Below are positions 36,411 to 45,760 of a stretch of DNA of 64,000 nt, in pieces. Positions within the stretch are counted from its first letter, which is position 1; the number at the start of each line of letters is the position of its first letter. Source of the stretch: Anatilimnocola floriformis (lineage in GTDB: Bacteria > Planctomycetota > Planctomycetia > Pirellulales > Pirellulaceae); assembly GCF_024256385.1 (NCBI RefSeq), contig NZ_JAMLFW010000002.1, forward strand, positions 1,426,001 through 1,490,000, written 5' to 3'. Under the pieces are notes generated by a model. That model did no database searches and had not been told where the DNA came from. It saw nothing but the letters and a program-made list of their open reading frames with translations. A program made the position numbers and the translations under genes.

Positions 36411-38099
36411 ATGCTCGATTCTCGTCGGCGGATGATGCAAATATCCGCTCTTGCCGCGGCCGGTCTCATCGGCGAATCCGGCGCCGGTTGGCTGCACGCA
36501 GCCGACATGCTCGATGGCCTCGATCTGGCCGTCATCAATGCCAACATCCACACGGTGGATGAAAAACAACCGCAGGCGCAAGCGCTCGGAGTTTTTCAGG
36601 GCCGCTTTCGCATCGTCGGCAGCAATGACGAAGTGAAATCGCTCGTCACGAAGCGAACACGCGTAATCGATGCCGAGGGAATGACGATTGTTCCCGGTTT
36701 CATCGATGCGCACACGCACCCCGCCGCGGCCGGCGCCGAGCACTTGATGTACGTCAATTGCGATCAGCGCAGCGTGGCCGAAATCGTGGCGGCTATTCGC
36801 GCGCAGGCGGCGAAAACCCCCGAGGGAGATTGGATCATCGGCTTTAAGTACGACGATACCAAGCTCGCCGATGGCAGACCGTTGCTGAAGAGCGATCTCG
36901 ATCAAGCGACGCAAAAACATCCGATCCGCGTGACGCATCGCGGCGGCCACACGGCAATCTACAACAGCCTGGCCTTTGAACGCGCGGGAATAACCAAGGA
37001 AACGCCCGACCCAGCCGATGGCAAGTTTGGCCGAACCGAAGTGGGCGAGTTAAGTGGTTTTGTTGCCGAAAAAGCGGTCGATCGCATCAAGCGCCTGCCG
37101 ATTCCTTCGCGCAGCCAGGCCCGTGACGGCGTGAAGGTGATCGCCCAGCTGATGACAGCGGCCGGTCTTACCTCGGTACACGATGCGGATGCGGATAAGT
37201 CGAACTTTCTCGCCTATCAAGACGCGCGCGCGGCCGGCGAGTTACTTTTTCGCGTGTATGTGCTGGCTCACACGAGCCTGTTTGATCATTGGGTCGCCGC
37301 AGGTCTGCGGAGCGGCTTTGGCGATTCGTTTTTGAAGATCGGCGGCTTGAAGCTTTACGCCGATGGTTCTGCATCGGAGCGAACGATGCGAATGAGCAAG
37401 CCGTACATCGGCCGACCGAACGACTTTGGTTTGCTCGTCACCACGCAAGACAAATTGAATGAGCAAGTCCTCGCCGCACACGAGCAAGGCTGGCAAGTGG
37501 GCGTGCATGCCAACGGCGACGTCGGCATCGACATGGTGCTGAACGCCTATGAGTTAGCAAATCGATTTCATCCGCGGCCTGACCCGCGGTTTCGCATCGA
37601 GCATTGCACGCTGATCAACGAACCGCTGCTCGAACGTATGGCCAGGCTCGGCGCCATTCCCACGCCGTTCTACACCTACGTTTATTATCACGGCGACAAG
37701 TGGGCGCAGTACGGCGAGGAGCGCACGCGTTCGATGTTCGCCCATCGTTCGTTTCTCGATCACAAGATCAAAGTCGCCGGCGCGTCGGACTACGTTCCCG
37801 GTCCCTTCGAACCGCTGATGGCAATGCAAAGCATGGTGACGCGCACCGATTACAAAGGTCGCGCGTGGGGAGAGAATCAGCGAATCACGCCAGCGGAAGC
37901 GCTGCGCATCTGCACGTTGCATGGCGCGCATGCTTCGTTTGAAGAAAATCTCAAAGGCTCGATCACGCCCGGCAAGCTCGCCGATTTTGTGATGCTGGGC
38001 GCTGATCCGCTGCAGGTAGAGCCGAGCAAAATCAAAGATATCGCCGTGGTACGCACGGTCATTGAAGGGAAAACGGTACATCCACGGAACGTGGAATAG
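36411..38099 (+). CDS. Exported amidohydrolase (YtcJ-like)
   Basis: The ATG at 36411 follows an AAGGAG site by seven bases. The 562-residue protein has a Tat-like start (SRRRMMQISALAAAGLIG) and the amidohydrolase-3 layout. IVPGFIDAHTHP has the metal His pair. Further His-bearing motifs are THRGGHTAIYNS, VGVHANGDVGID and RIEHCTL. The final part has GSITPGKLADFVMLGADP of the beta sandwich. Members hydrolyse N-acyl, amide or related bonds of small molecules; the substrate is not predictable. It is monocistronic, with a DUF1559 gene converging from the other side. Confidence 0.92.
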   Translation: MLDSRRRMMQISALAAAGLIGESGAGWLHAADMLDGLDLAVINANIHTVDEKQPQAQALGVFQGRFRIVGSNDEVKSLVTKRTRVIDAEGMTIVPGFIDAHTHPAAAGAEHLMYVNCDQRSVAEIVAAIRAQAAKTPEGDWIIGFKYDDTKLADGRPLLKSDLDQATQKHPIRVTHRGGHTAIYNSLAFERAGITKETPDPADGKFGRTEVGELSGFVAEKAVDRIKRLPIPSRSQARDGVKVIAQLMTAAGLTSVHDADADKSNFLAYQDARAAGELLFRVYVLAHTSLFDHWVAAGLRSGFGDSFLKIGGLKLYADGSASERTMRMSKPYIGRPNDFGLLVTTQDKLNEQVLAAHEQGWQVGVHANGDVGIDMVLNAYELANRFHPRPDPRFRIEHCTLINEPLLERMARLGAIPTPFYTYVYYHGDKWAQYGEERTRSMFAHRSFLDHKIKVAGASDYVPGPFEPLMAMQSMVTRTDYKGRAWGENQRITPAEALRICTLHGAHASFEENLKGSITPGKLADFVMLGADPLQVEPSKIKDIAVVRTVIEGKTVHPRNVE

Positions 38100-38106
38100 A
38101 GCCTTC

Positions 38107-39141
38107 TTAAAAATCGGGAATGTCACCGCCATCGTCGCGGTTGGCCAGGCGTTTGAGAATGAGCATGGAAGTCTGCTTCGTGAGCAGCAGCACATGGCCA
38201 TCGAGAAGCCCGACCATCGCGCCGGCGGGATGAGCGGCGAGGAGCGGGTTGTTGAGACCACACCGGCCGATGCCGAGCGTGCCCCAATCGGGAGCTGAGT
38301 CGTGCTTGCCGTGGCGATTATTGCTGCCGATGGGATGCGCGATCGTGATCAGATTGCAAACGCGATTCGCGGGAATCGCCGGGCCATCTTTCTCGACCAC
38401 AAAATCGAGATTCGTCCCCGCCATCCAACCGGCAGCGTCGTGGAACCCGTCACCCGCATCGCCGATGTTGACAGCCGTGTTTCGCCGCTGACCAGCATCG
38501 GTGTAATACCAATCCGAAACTTCGCCGACGATGATGGTGTTCGCCGTGCCGTCTTTGCAGGATTCGAACGTCACACAATCGTTGATTGTCAGCGTCCCAT
38601 TCGCCGCAGCCCAGCCGCCAAAAGGACCGGCGCAGAAACGCTCCTTCGCATCGATCAACTGATCCGGTTCGTCCGTCGCGCCCATGATTCCCGCATAGCT
38701 GCAAACCGTTAATTTGAAATTGCTCAACTGTTGCGTTTCCGGCAACGGACTCGAAGGGCAGAGGAACAACTTGTAATTGCGGTCGTGATGCACACCGCGA
38801 ATCGCCGGGCTGACATAATCGTTCGCTTCGGCTGCCAGACTGGCCGCGTACGTCTTGTCGTAGTCGCTAGCGCATTCCATGAACGGCCTGGTGGACAGCA
38901 GCCAGGATGCACCCCAAGAGACCCGCACATCATCATCCGCGCCATGCGTCCGATTCCGCGCTCCGTAGGGAAGATATAAAAACGTATCGTGATAGTTCTG
39001 CAGCGCTAGACACAGCTGCTTCGTATTGTTGCCGCATTGCATCCGCCGCGCCGCTTCACGGGCAGCTTGCACGGCGGGAAGTAGCGCCGCGGCGACGAGC
39101 AGCACGATGACGGCGATCACGATGTAAGGGGTGTAACGCAT
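38107..39141 (-). CDS. DUF1559 protein, first of a tandem pair
   Basis: A 344-residue protein with an N-terminal membrane helix (YIVIAVIVLLVAAALLPAV) followed by QAAREAARRMQCGNNTKQL, the conserved start of DUF1559. The body carries the family's LFLCPSSPLP, YAGIMGAT, TIIVGEVSDWYY and AGAMVGLLDGHVLLL motifs. Most DUF1559 proteins begin with a prepilin-like G-F-T-L-x-E cleavage motif; it is absent here, so this is a plain membrane-anchored form. It lies three bases downstream of the second copy at 39145. Confidence 0.95.
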   Translation of the reverse strand: MRYTPYIVIAVIVLLVAAALLPAVQAAREAARRMQCGNNTKQLCLALQNYHDTFLYLPYGARNRTHGADDDVRVSWGASWLLSTRPFMECASDYDKTYAASLAAEANDYVSPAIRGVHHDRNYKLFLCPSSPLPETQQLSNFKLTVCSYAGIMGATDEPDQLIDAKERFCAGPFGGWAAANGTLTINDCVTFESCKDGTANTIIVGEVSDWYYTDAGQRRNTAVNIGDAGDGFHDAAGWMAGTNLDFVVEKDGPAIPANRVCNLITIAHPIGSNNRHGKHDSAPDWGTLGIGRCGLNNPLLAAHPAGAMVGLLDGHVLLLTKQTSMLILKRLANRDDGGDIPDF

Positions 39142-39144
39142 TGA

Positions 39145-40230
39145 TCAGTATCCATCGCAGCCCGCGAATGATTCATCGCGACAGGCCAGCTTTTTGAGGA
39201 TCAACAGTGATGTTTGTTTCGTCAGCAGCATCACATGCCCATCGAGAAAGCCAACCATCGCGCCGGCGGGGTGGGCGGAGAGAAGTGGATTGTTGAAACC
39301 ACAACGGCCGATTCCTTTCGTTCCCCAATTCGGTGCCTTGTCGGATGCGCCGCCGCGATTGTTGGCGCCGATCGGTTGATCGATGGTGATCAGGTTGCAG
39401 ACACTGTTGTTCAGAATGGGTGGACCGTCCTGATAGACATACAGTGCGACTTTCTCGGGCAACTCTGCGTTCTCTTTGAAACGCGGGTTGTCGATAAAGC
39501 GCAAGTTGTTCCCCGCCAGCCAACCGGCTTCTTCATCGAAGGCGATGTCGCCGGCATTGCCAATGCTGAGCGCGGGATTGCGCTTGGTTCCCGCGTCGTC
39601 AAAATACCAGTCCGAAACCTCACCAATCACAATCGTGTTGGCCCAGCCGTCGAGGGCCAGCGGCAAACACTCATTGATGACGAGCATGCCGTTTCCCGCA
39701 GCCTGGCCACTGTAGGGTGCGCCGACAATTCGCGAATCGGTAAAACTTTCCCATTTCGTTCCGGATTCATTAGTCGCCCCCATGATTCCCGCATAACTGG
39801 GAACTTGCAGTTTGCCGCCGGTCAGTGTTTGCCATTCGGGTAGCGGACTGGAAGGGCAAACGAAGAACATGAATTTCTTGCCGGAGACAACCGAGCGGAC
39901 CTCGGTACTTGTGTAGCAACTGCCTGCTCTGGTTTGCTCGGCTGCGTTAATTTGCTGGAATTCATCATGTCCGTTTTCGAAGGTCAAGAGCGCGACGAGC
40001 CACGACCGGCCCCAGGAGATTTTTTCGCGATCCGCATCCATCGGACGGTTCTGCGCTCCGTGGGGGTAGAAATGAAATAAGTCGTGATAACTTGCGAGCG
40101 CAAAGCAGTGCGTCTGCATATTGTGGCCGCATTGCATTCGCCGCGCCGCTTCGCGGGCGACCTGAACGGCGGGAAAAATGATTGCTGCCAGAATGACGAG
40201 CACCACCGCCACAACGACGTAAGCACGCAT
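39145..40230 (-). CDS. DUF1559 protein, second of a tandem pair
   Basis: This 361-residue paralogue has the same plan: a hydrophobic helix (VVVAVVLVILAAIIFPAVQV), REAARRMQCGHNMQTH, FVCPSSPLPE, YAGIMGAT, IVIGEVSDWYFDD and AGAMVGFLDGHVMLL. It has a longer loop near residue 250 with ENAELPEKVALYVYQ. Also missing is the prepilin peptidase site. The high similarity to the next gene and the three-base gap indicate tandem duplication. The promoter must lie in the divergent region that holds the 185-bp repeat element. Confidence 0.95.
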   Translation of the reverse strand: MRAYVVVAVVLVILAAIIFPAVQVAREAARRMQCGHNMQTHCFALASYHDLFHFYPHGAQNRPMDADREKISWGRSWLVALLTFENGHDEFQQINAAEQTRAGSCYTSTEVRSVVSGKKFMFFVCPSSPLPEWQTLTGGKLQVPSYAGIMGATNESGTKWESFTDSRIVGAPYSGQAAGNGMLVINECLPLALDGWANTIVIGEVSDWYFDDAGTKRNPALSIGNAGDIAFDEEAGWLAGNNLRFIDNPRFKENAELPEKVALYVYQDGPPILNNSVCNLITIDQPIGANNRGGASDKAPNWGTKGIGRCGFNNPLLSAHPAGAMVGFLDGHVMLLTKQTSLLILKKLACRDESFAGCDGY

Positions 40231-40324
40231 CGCAGGCCGTCCTCGAGATGAGAAGAGAGGATTGAGAAGAGCCGCTCGTTAGTATACTTCTCGCTCACGC
40301 TTGGCGAAGCGCAGCGAGCAAAAA

Positions 40325-40509
40325 GGTAGCCCGAGCCGTGAGGCGAAGGTTTGGGCGATTGGAGATGGCCACCACCAACGTGTGGCAGCACAACGGATGC
40401 GGGGGAGAATCAATACTTTGCTATTAAACCGCCGCCGCGGATGGTGCTGTCGCACGTTGCCGGATCGAGAGTCTACTCGCCCAAACCCTCGCTCACGCAA
40501 CGGGCTACC
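40325..40509 (+). mobile_element. 185-bp MITE-like element, copy 1
   Basis: Bounded by GGTAGCCCGAGCCGTGAGGC (left end) and an end that reads, in reverse complement, GGTAGCCCGTTGCGTGAGCG. The terminal inverted repeats run about 33 bases and stop at TTTGGGCGA. The interior encodes nothing. Copy 2 at 45940-46123 is near-identical in length and order but inverted. No clear target duplication is visible. It lies between the divergent DUF1559 and small-subunit genes. Confidence 0.85.
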
Positions 40510-40613
40510 TTCTTGGCGTTTTCGTCTTCCTTGCTCGGCGCTGCGTGGCGACTTATATTCGGTCGGACTTTCCCGCCTCTCCGCTTCCCACCTGTGTACT
40601 GCGGACCAACTTG
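40510..40613. other. Remainder of divergent region upstream of the symporter operon
   Basis: Together with copy 1 of the repeat this fills 40231-40613. In these 104 bases I see no further repeat; an open frame from 40545 continues into the next gene but begins before its likely ATG. It presumably holds the operon's promoter. Confidence 0.45.
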
Positions 40614-40904
40614 ATGGCAGCTCCTCATCCCATTTTGCAGAGCGCGCGGCGCGAAGCCTTGATCGTGGCCAGTTTGTGGGTGGTGGCAGGAACCTGGTCG
40701 ATCGGGTTCTGCTCCTGGAACGGCTATGGCGCGACGCCCGACAAGTTGCACTTCACGCTGGGATTTCCCACCTGGATTTTTTGGGGTGTGGCGCTGCCGT
40801 GGGTGCTGTGTGCCCTCCTCTCGCTGTTGATTGCCAATGTGCTGATGACCGACGTCGATCTGGGCGTGGAACCGGGCGAAGAAGAGGATCTGTTCGATGC
40901 CTGA
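40614..40904 (+). CDS. Small membrane subunit next to symporter (YhdT/DUF997-like)
   Basis: A 96-residue protein from the ATG at 40614, with two membrane helices (ALIVASLWVVAGTWSIGF and FWGVALPWVLCALLSLLIAN) and an acidic tail (GEEEDLF). Small two-helix proteins of the YhdT kind precede sodium:solute symporters of the pantothenate-permease type in many genomes. Here the stop lies eight bases inside the symporter gene, so the two are translated together. The exact family is a guess from size, topology and position. Confidence 0.75.
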   Translation: MAAPHPILQSARREALIVASLWVVAGTWSIGFCSWNGYGATPDKLHFTLGFPTWIFWGVALPWVLCALLSLLIANVLMTDVDLGVEPGEEEDLFDA

Positions 40905-42708
40905 GTTGTCTCTACTTTTGGGCCAAGCTACCGCTGCTTCCAACGCTGCTGCCGGCAAGGGCGCGAACTATGGCACGCTGATCGCGCTGATGATTTTCAT
41001 TGCGGCGTCGGTCTGGCTGGGAACGCTGGCCCAGCGCGTCGTGAAAAAAAGCTCGTTCGTGAAAGGCTTTTTTCTCGGCAACCGCGGCTTGGGAGCATGG
41101 GCCGTCGCACTGACCGCGACCGTGCAAAGCGGCGGCACGTTCATGGGCTTCCCGTCGCTCGTTTATTCACACGGCTGGATTGTGGCGCTGTGGATCGGCA
41201 GTTATATGGTTGTGCCGATCACCGGCTTTGGTTTGATCGGCAAACGAATCGCCCATATTTCGCGGCACACCGGCGCCATCACCATGCCGGATCTGTTTCG
41301 GCATCGCTTCGGCAGCCCGACGCTGGGGCTGATCACTTCGCTGCTGATCATCGTCTTTATGTCGTCGATGATGGTCGCGCAATTCAAAGCGGGCGCGACG
41401 GTGATGAAGCTCGCAGCGCCCAGCGGTGAGTTTCTGTCGCTCAGCGAAGACGGCGATGCGGTTTCGCCGGAGACGAAGGATCAAGTCAAAGCCCAGCGCG
41501 AAGAGATCCTCTATTGGATCGGCCTCGGAGTGTTTTCGGTCACGGTTGTGGGCTACACGTTGATCGGCGGCTTTTTGGCTGCCGTTTGGACCGACCTGTT
41601 TCAAAGCGTGATGATGTTCATCGGCGTGTTAGCATTGCTGGTTCTGTCGTTGTACGCGGTGGGTGGATTAGAAAATGCCTCGCGCGGTGCGGTGGAGAGT
41701 ACGCAAATTGCCGCGGACAATATTCCCCAGGCACGACTTGCGAAGGGGCTATCGCATGGACCACCCGTCGACGGAAACGCCGGACTGCGGATCATTTCTG
41801 GGCCTGGCTATTCGAAAAATCCCGACCATCAGTACTTGCCGCTGTCGCTGGCCATTTCCTTTTTCTTCTTCTGGCCAGCCACTGGTTTCGCTTCGCCGGC
41901 GAGCGTGACGCGGATCATGGCTTGCAAGGATACGAAGACGCTGCGGCGTAGCATTGTGCTGCTGTGTGCGTACAACCTGGGGATTTATCTGCCGCTGATT
42001 TGCATCTGTTTGTGCGCTCGCACGCTGATGCCGGATCTGGAAAAGTCGGACGAAGTGATTCCACGGATGGCGATGAGCATGACCGAAGGCTTGCCCGGCG
42101 GCTCGCTGCTCGCGGGCGTAATTCTCGCGGCGCCATTCGGGGCGATCATGGCCACGGTCAGTTCCTATCTTGTGGTGATCGCCTCGGGTCTGGTGCGCGA
42201 TGTTTATCAGCGGTTCATCAATCCGCACGCGACCGATCGTGAACTGCAACGGCTGTCGCGGTTCGGCATGTTGGTTGTTGGCGTGATCGCGGTGGCGCTG
42301 AACATCAAGCCGGTCGCTTATTTGCAAACGCTGGTCGTCTTCGCTTCTGGCGGCGCGGGGGCATGCTTCATTGTGCCCTGTTTGATGCTCTGTTATTGGC
42401 GGCGAGCGACAGCAACTGGCGTGGGTGCGGCGATGATCAGCGGCGCAGTGACGATGATTTTCTTTTACGTCCTCGGTGCGCTGCCGCCATCCTGGGTTCC
42501 GTTTCTCCCGCAATATGCCATCGGCCCCGAAGCGGGTTTTCGGCCGTATTATCCGGCCGGTTTGGAACCGCTGATTTTCGGCGTGCTCGTCTCCTCGATT
42601 GTCGGCACGGTCGTGAGTTATTGCACCGAACCGCCGAGCGAGCATATCGTCGCGCCGTTGTTTGATGCTCCGCAAGAAGATCCCCATTTAAAAACCTCTC
42701 CCGCGTAA
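40897..42708 (+). CDS. Sodium:solute symporter (SSS family)
   Basis: A 603-residue, many-helix membrane protein. The SSS hallmarks are KGFFLGNRGLGAWAVALT near residue 60, MGFPSLVYSHGW, a GYTLIGGFLAAVWTDLFQSV segment (family signature, about residue 220), and LAAPFGAIMATVSSYLVVIAS near residue 410. It should import an organic solute with sodium; candidates include pantothenate-like acids, sugars or sugar acids, but the sequence does not decide. The upstream small membrane protein overlaps it, and the secreted glycosidase-like gene starts eleven bases after its stop. Confidence 0.94.
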   Translation: MPELSLLLGQATAASNAAAGKGANYGTLIALMIFIAASVWLGTLAQRVVKKSSFVKGFFLGNRGLGAWAVALTATVQSGGTFMGFPSLVYSHGWIVALWIGSYMVVPITGFGLIGKRIAHISRHTGAITMPDLFRHRFGSPTLGLITSLLIIVFMSSMMVAQFKAGATVMKLAAPSGEFLSLSEDGDAVSPETKDQVKAQREEILYWIGLGVFSVTVVGYTLIGGFLAAVWTDLFQSVMMFIGVLALLVLSLYAVGGLENASRGAVESTQIAADNIPQARLAKGLSHGPPVDGNAGLRIISGPGYSKNPDHQYLPLSLAISFFFFWPATGFASPASVTRIMACKDTKTLRRSIVLLCAYNLGIYLPLICICLCARTLMPDLEKSDEVIPRMAMSMTEGLPGGSLLAGVILAAPFGAIMATVSSYLVVIASGLVRDVYQRFINPHATDRELQRLSRFGMLVVGVIAVALNIKPVAYLQTLVVFASGGAGACFIVPCLMLCYWRRATATGVGAAMISGAVTMIFFYVLGALPPSWVPFLPQYAIGPEAGFRPYYPAGLEPLIFGVLVSSIVGTVVSYCTEPPSEHIVAPLFDAPQEDPHLKTSPA

Positions 42709-42719
42709 GGACTCTTCCC

Positions 42720-44588
42720 ATGCGCTGCTGGCTGGCCAACGTTGCTTGGTTGCTTCTCGTCGTCAGTAGTGTCTCGCCAGCGCAGGGGCAGGCAACCACT
42801 GCTGCGCCGCCGCAGGTGGAGTTCACGCGACTCGTCTCCCATTGGCACGAGTACGATCATCCGGAATATCTCAATTTCATCGCCGAAGCTCAGCCAGAGA
42901 TTGTGCAGCTTGGCGAGTATGGTGCGCACTTCTACAGCCTCGTCCATACGCCCGTTTACAAGGGTTACCCGGCGCATTTTCCGCTGCGGGGCATCAACGA
43001 ATGTGGCGCTTGGTTTGAAGAGAAGAATCGTGAGATTCATGCCCGCGGCGGCAAGGTCATTGGTCATTTGAATGTGGAGTTTCTCGTCGGCGATCCGGAA
43101 TCACCCGACGGGCCGACTGGTTTTTTCAAGTTCTACAACGAGCTCTGGGATGAGAAGGAACTCGGCCCGAAACCGGTCGCCGATCCGCTGCAGTTGCTCG
43201 AGCGCGGCAAAGACGGCATGCCGATCGGCCAAAAGGGTTACGAGATCGGCAAAATGCGCGAGTACTGGGCCTGCCTGCGAAATCCGCATTGGCAGAAGGT
43301 ACTAAAGGCATGGGTCAAACGTGGCGTGGATCGGGGCGTCGATGGCTTCATTGCGAACTATTTCTATCGCCACGATTGCCACTGCGAGCATTGTCAAAAG
43401 AGCTTTCGTTCGTATCTCGCCGAGCGGCACACGCCCGAGCAATTGAAGGAGAAGTTCGCCATCGCCGATCTGGCCAGGCACGAGTTTAGCGAGATCGGCT
43501 ATTGGCACCCGGTTGCGGATTCGACGCCGCTGAAGCGCGAAATGCTGCGCTGGTCGCAGATTTCGAACAAGCAGGTCTTCGACGAGGTCTTTCACCACTA
43601 TGGCCGAAGCTTGAAGAAGGATCTCATCACGGCCCAGTGGAATCACATTAGTTATTTCAGCCAGATCGCCGGCGACGAGCGCTGCCTGCTCCCCGCCGAG
43701 TTGTGGGGCAAGGATGAGAGCTATCTGTGGTATAGCACCGGTGCTGCCGCCTGCTACACCGATCTAAAGGAAGGCTATCTCGGCGAAGGAACGCTGCAGG
43801 CCCGTTACATCCGCGGCATGTTCGACGACAAGCCGTTCACACTCGGCAAGTACGAAAACACCCGCATCCGCGCTGCCATCGCCGAACTGGCCGCGAACGG
43901 CGGTGCGCCGATGGGCTTTTATACGCGGTTCACCGATCCTGCCGCGCGCGAAGTGATCACCAGGTATTTTCAGTTCATGAAGCAGCACAACGACATCTAT
44001 CACGCCGCTCGTTCGCAGGCTGAGGCAGTTGTCCTCTTTCCGCGGACGCAAGTTTTCGACGGCAACGTCGGCGCCGTCGATGATTTCAAGAAGAACGCCA
44101 ATGCACTGCTCGATGCGCATGTGCTGTTCGACGTTCGCAGCGACGAAAAATCGCACGAAGATGCAGTGAAGCAATACAAGCACGTGGTTCGCAATGAAGG
44201 CGATGTGAAAAAAGTTCTCGCTGCCGAACGAAGCAAGTTCAAGGCTCCCGACACCGTGCGGGCATCCATGTCGCAGGTGTTCACCCTCGGCAACAAAGCC
44301 CCCGACCTGGTAGTGCACCTGGTCAACTACAATCGCGAGGAACCGCCCCGCGGCAAGGATGGCAAACCAAGTCCCGGCGGCGGCATTAAGGATGAAAAAC
44401 CGATCGCCTGCGATGAAGTCGAGTGCGATGTGATTCTGCCGCAGAACGCCGAGGTGCGCGAGGTTATCGCCCTGTCACCCGAAGAGTCGGAGGGCAAGCC
44501 GCTGAAGTTTGAGGTGAAAGACCGCAGAATAAAATTCACTGCGCCGGGATTTCTGGTCTATCGCGTCGTGCGGATTGCAGTGAAGTAG
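42720..44588 (+). CDS. Secreted TIM-barrel glycosidase-like protein
   Basis: A 622-residue protein with signal peptide (WLANVAWLLLVVSSVSPAQG). The front 400 residues look like a TIM barrel: QPEIVQLGEYGAHFYS, GGKVIGHLNVEFL, GVDGFIANYFYRH and MGFYTRFTDPAAR. A Cys cluster, DCHCEHCQKSF near residue 220, resembles zinc sites of GH42-like barrels. The rest has a VVLFPRTQVFDG segment and a beta sandwich ending YRVVRIAVK. It probably cleaves a glycoside whose product is taken up by the symporter of the same operon. Catalytic acids cannot be fixed by eye. Confidence 0.75.
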   Translation: MRCWLANVAWLLLVVSSVSPAQGQATTAAPPQVEFTRLVSHWHEYDHPEYLNFIAEAQPEIVQLGEYGAHFYSLVHTPVYKGYPAHFPLRGINECGAWFEEKNREIHARGGKVIGHLNVEFLVGDPESPDGPTGFFKFYNELWDEKELGPKPVADPLQLLERGKDGMPIGQKGYEIGKMREYWACLRNPHWQKVLKAWVKRGVDRGVDGFIANYFYRHDCHCEHCQKSFRSYLAERHTPEQLKEKFAIADLARHEFSEIGYWHPVADSTPLKREMLRWSQISNKQVFDEVFHHYGRSLKKDLITAQWNHISYFSQIAGDERCLLPAELWGKDESYLWYSTGAAACYTDLKEGYLGEGTLQARYIRGMFDDKPFTLGKYENTRIRAAIAELAANGGAPMGFYTRFTDPAAREVITRYFQFMKQHNDIYHAARSQAEAVVLFPRTQVFDGNVGAVDDFKKNANALLDAHVLFDVRSDEKSHEDAVKQYKHVVRNEGDVKKVLAAERSKFKAPDTVRASMSQVFTLGNKAPDLVVHLVNYNREEPPRGKDGKPSPGGGIKDEKPIACDEVECDVILPQNAEVREVIALSPEESEGKPLKFEVKDRRIKFTAPGFLVYRVVRIAVK

Positions 44589-44650
44589 TTCGTATTTGCG
44601 ACCTCCCTCAATTTGCAATCTGCCATCTAAAATCGGCAATCAACCCAGAA

Positions 44651-45760
44651 TCACTTCGCCTTACGGTTCAAGAACCACGTCAGGGCCAGCCAACCCAAGG
44701 CTTCGCCAGCCACCATCAAGCCGGCACAGCTCAAGCTACCTTTGAAGGCAATGAAGCCAGTGAGGGGAGTCACGACTGCCGCCGTCGCCAGGGTGGCGAA
44801 CTTCGACAGCTGCCAGGCCCGCAGCGGATCGAGCGGTGGCTTGGCTTGGGGTTTGACGGTCAGCACGCGTCGGCTGGCGCGATAGGACTCAAACTCCTCG
44901 TCGCTCTCTTGGGGCGAGGCGAAATTCGTCGCGGCGACCGAAACGAAGAGGTACATCATGCCGGCCGCTGTGAAACCCACGATGGCAGGCAGGAGCAACA
45001 ATTCCAACATCTGCTCGCCATCGAAGTTCAGCATCCGGCCGTGAAACGACCCACCAAAGGCCGCGCCGACAATGATCGCCATCACGCCATAAATCGTTTC
45101 CCAGCGACAACGATCGACCGCGGCCAGGTGCATGGTTCTCGCCGTGCGAGTCGACCTGACGATCGGCGTCACGGGCAACGGAGTGCCGATTGGCGCTTCG
45201 GCCTGCTCCGCGCCTGACAATTGTTGGTAGTCAGGCATCTGCCGCACGTAGAGATAAGGATCGTTCGGGCTCGCCTCGGGCTTTTTGGGTTTCCACAACA
45301 GCCAGCGGCCGGCAATCACGACGGCGGCGATCAGTACGCAGAATCCCGCAATGATGCCGATTCCCTCTATCGCCTTGCCGCCGTGCTTGACGTAATCGAT
45401 GGCGCTGAAGATGACGGTGAGACCGATGATGTAGTACGCCGTCGTGCCGATGTCGCCAAGCAACTGCTTGCGTTGTTCGTAGCGAACGGTCGCTCTTTGA
45501 AAATGACCGCAGCGCGGGCAAGCGGCCAGATGCGGTTCGGTGAGCAAGCGTTTTAAGTTGCGAGCCGCGCGTTCTTGGGTCCGCTTTTGCACAAACTGGG
45601 CCGGCAAGATATCGAAGGGGCTCAGCACGCTGCCGACAGCCGTGCGCGGCTCCGTATCGACGAATGCATGCCGGCAAGCATCGCAGGTATACGGCAGGCA
45701 GGGCTCGCCCGTGGCAAACGAGTTGTGACGGACGAAAATGGGAACGCTAAACCCGCTCAT
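44651..45760 (-). CDS. Zinc-ribbon membrane protein
   Basis: From the ATG at 45760 the protein is 369 residues. Two CxxC pairs, C-D-A-C at about residue 28 and C-P-R-C at about 80, form a zinc ribbon at the front. Four or more membrane helices follow (TAYYIIGLTVIFSAI, GIGIIAGFCVLIAAVVIAG, MLELLLLPAIVGFTAAGMMYLFVSV), with a cytoplasmic linker in between. No family is recognised. A TTG eleven codons upstream is an alternative start. It lies divergent to the SHD1 gene, with repeat copy 2 in between. Confidence 0.7.
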   Translation of the reverse strand: MSGFSVPIFVRHNSFATGEPCLPYTCDACRHAFVDTEPRTAVGSVLSPFDILPAQFVQKRTQERAARNLKRLLTEPHLAACPRCGHFQRATVRYEQRKQLLGDIGTTAYYIIGLTVIFSAIDYVKHGGKAIEGIGIIAGFCVLIAAVVIAGRWLLWKPKKPEASPNDPYLYVRQMPDYQQLSGAEQAEAPIGTPLPVTPIVRSTRTARTMHLAAVDRCRWETIYGVMAIIVGAAFGGSFHGRMLNFDGEQMLELLLLPAIVGFTAAGMMYLFVSVAATNFASPQESDEEFESYRASRRVLTVKPQAKPPLDPLRAWQLSKFATLATAAVVTPLTGFIAFKGSLSCAGLMVAGEALGWLALTWFLNRKAK

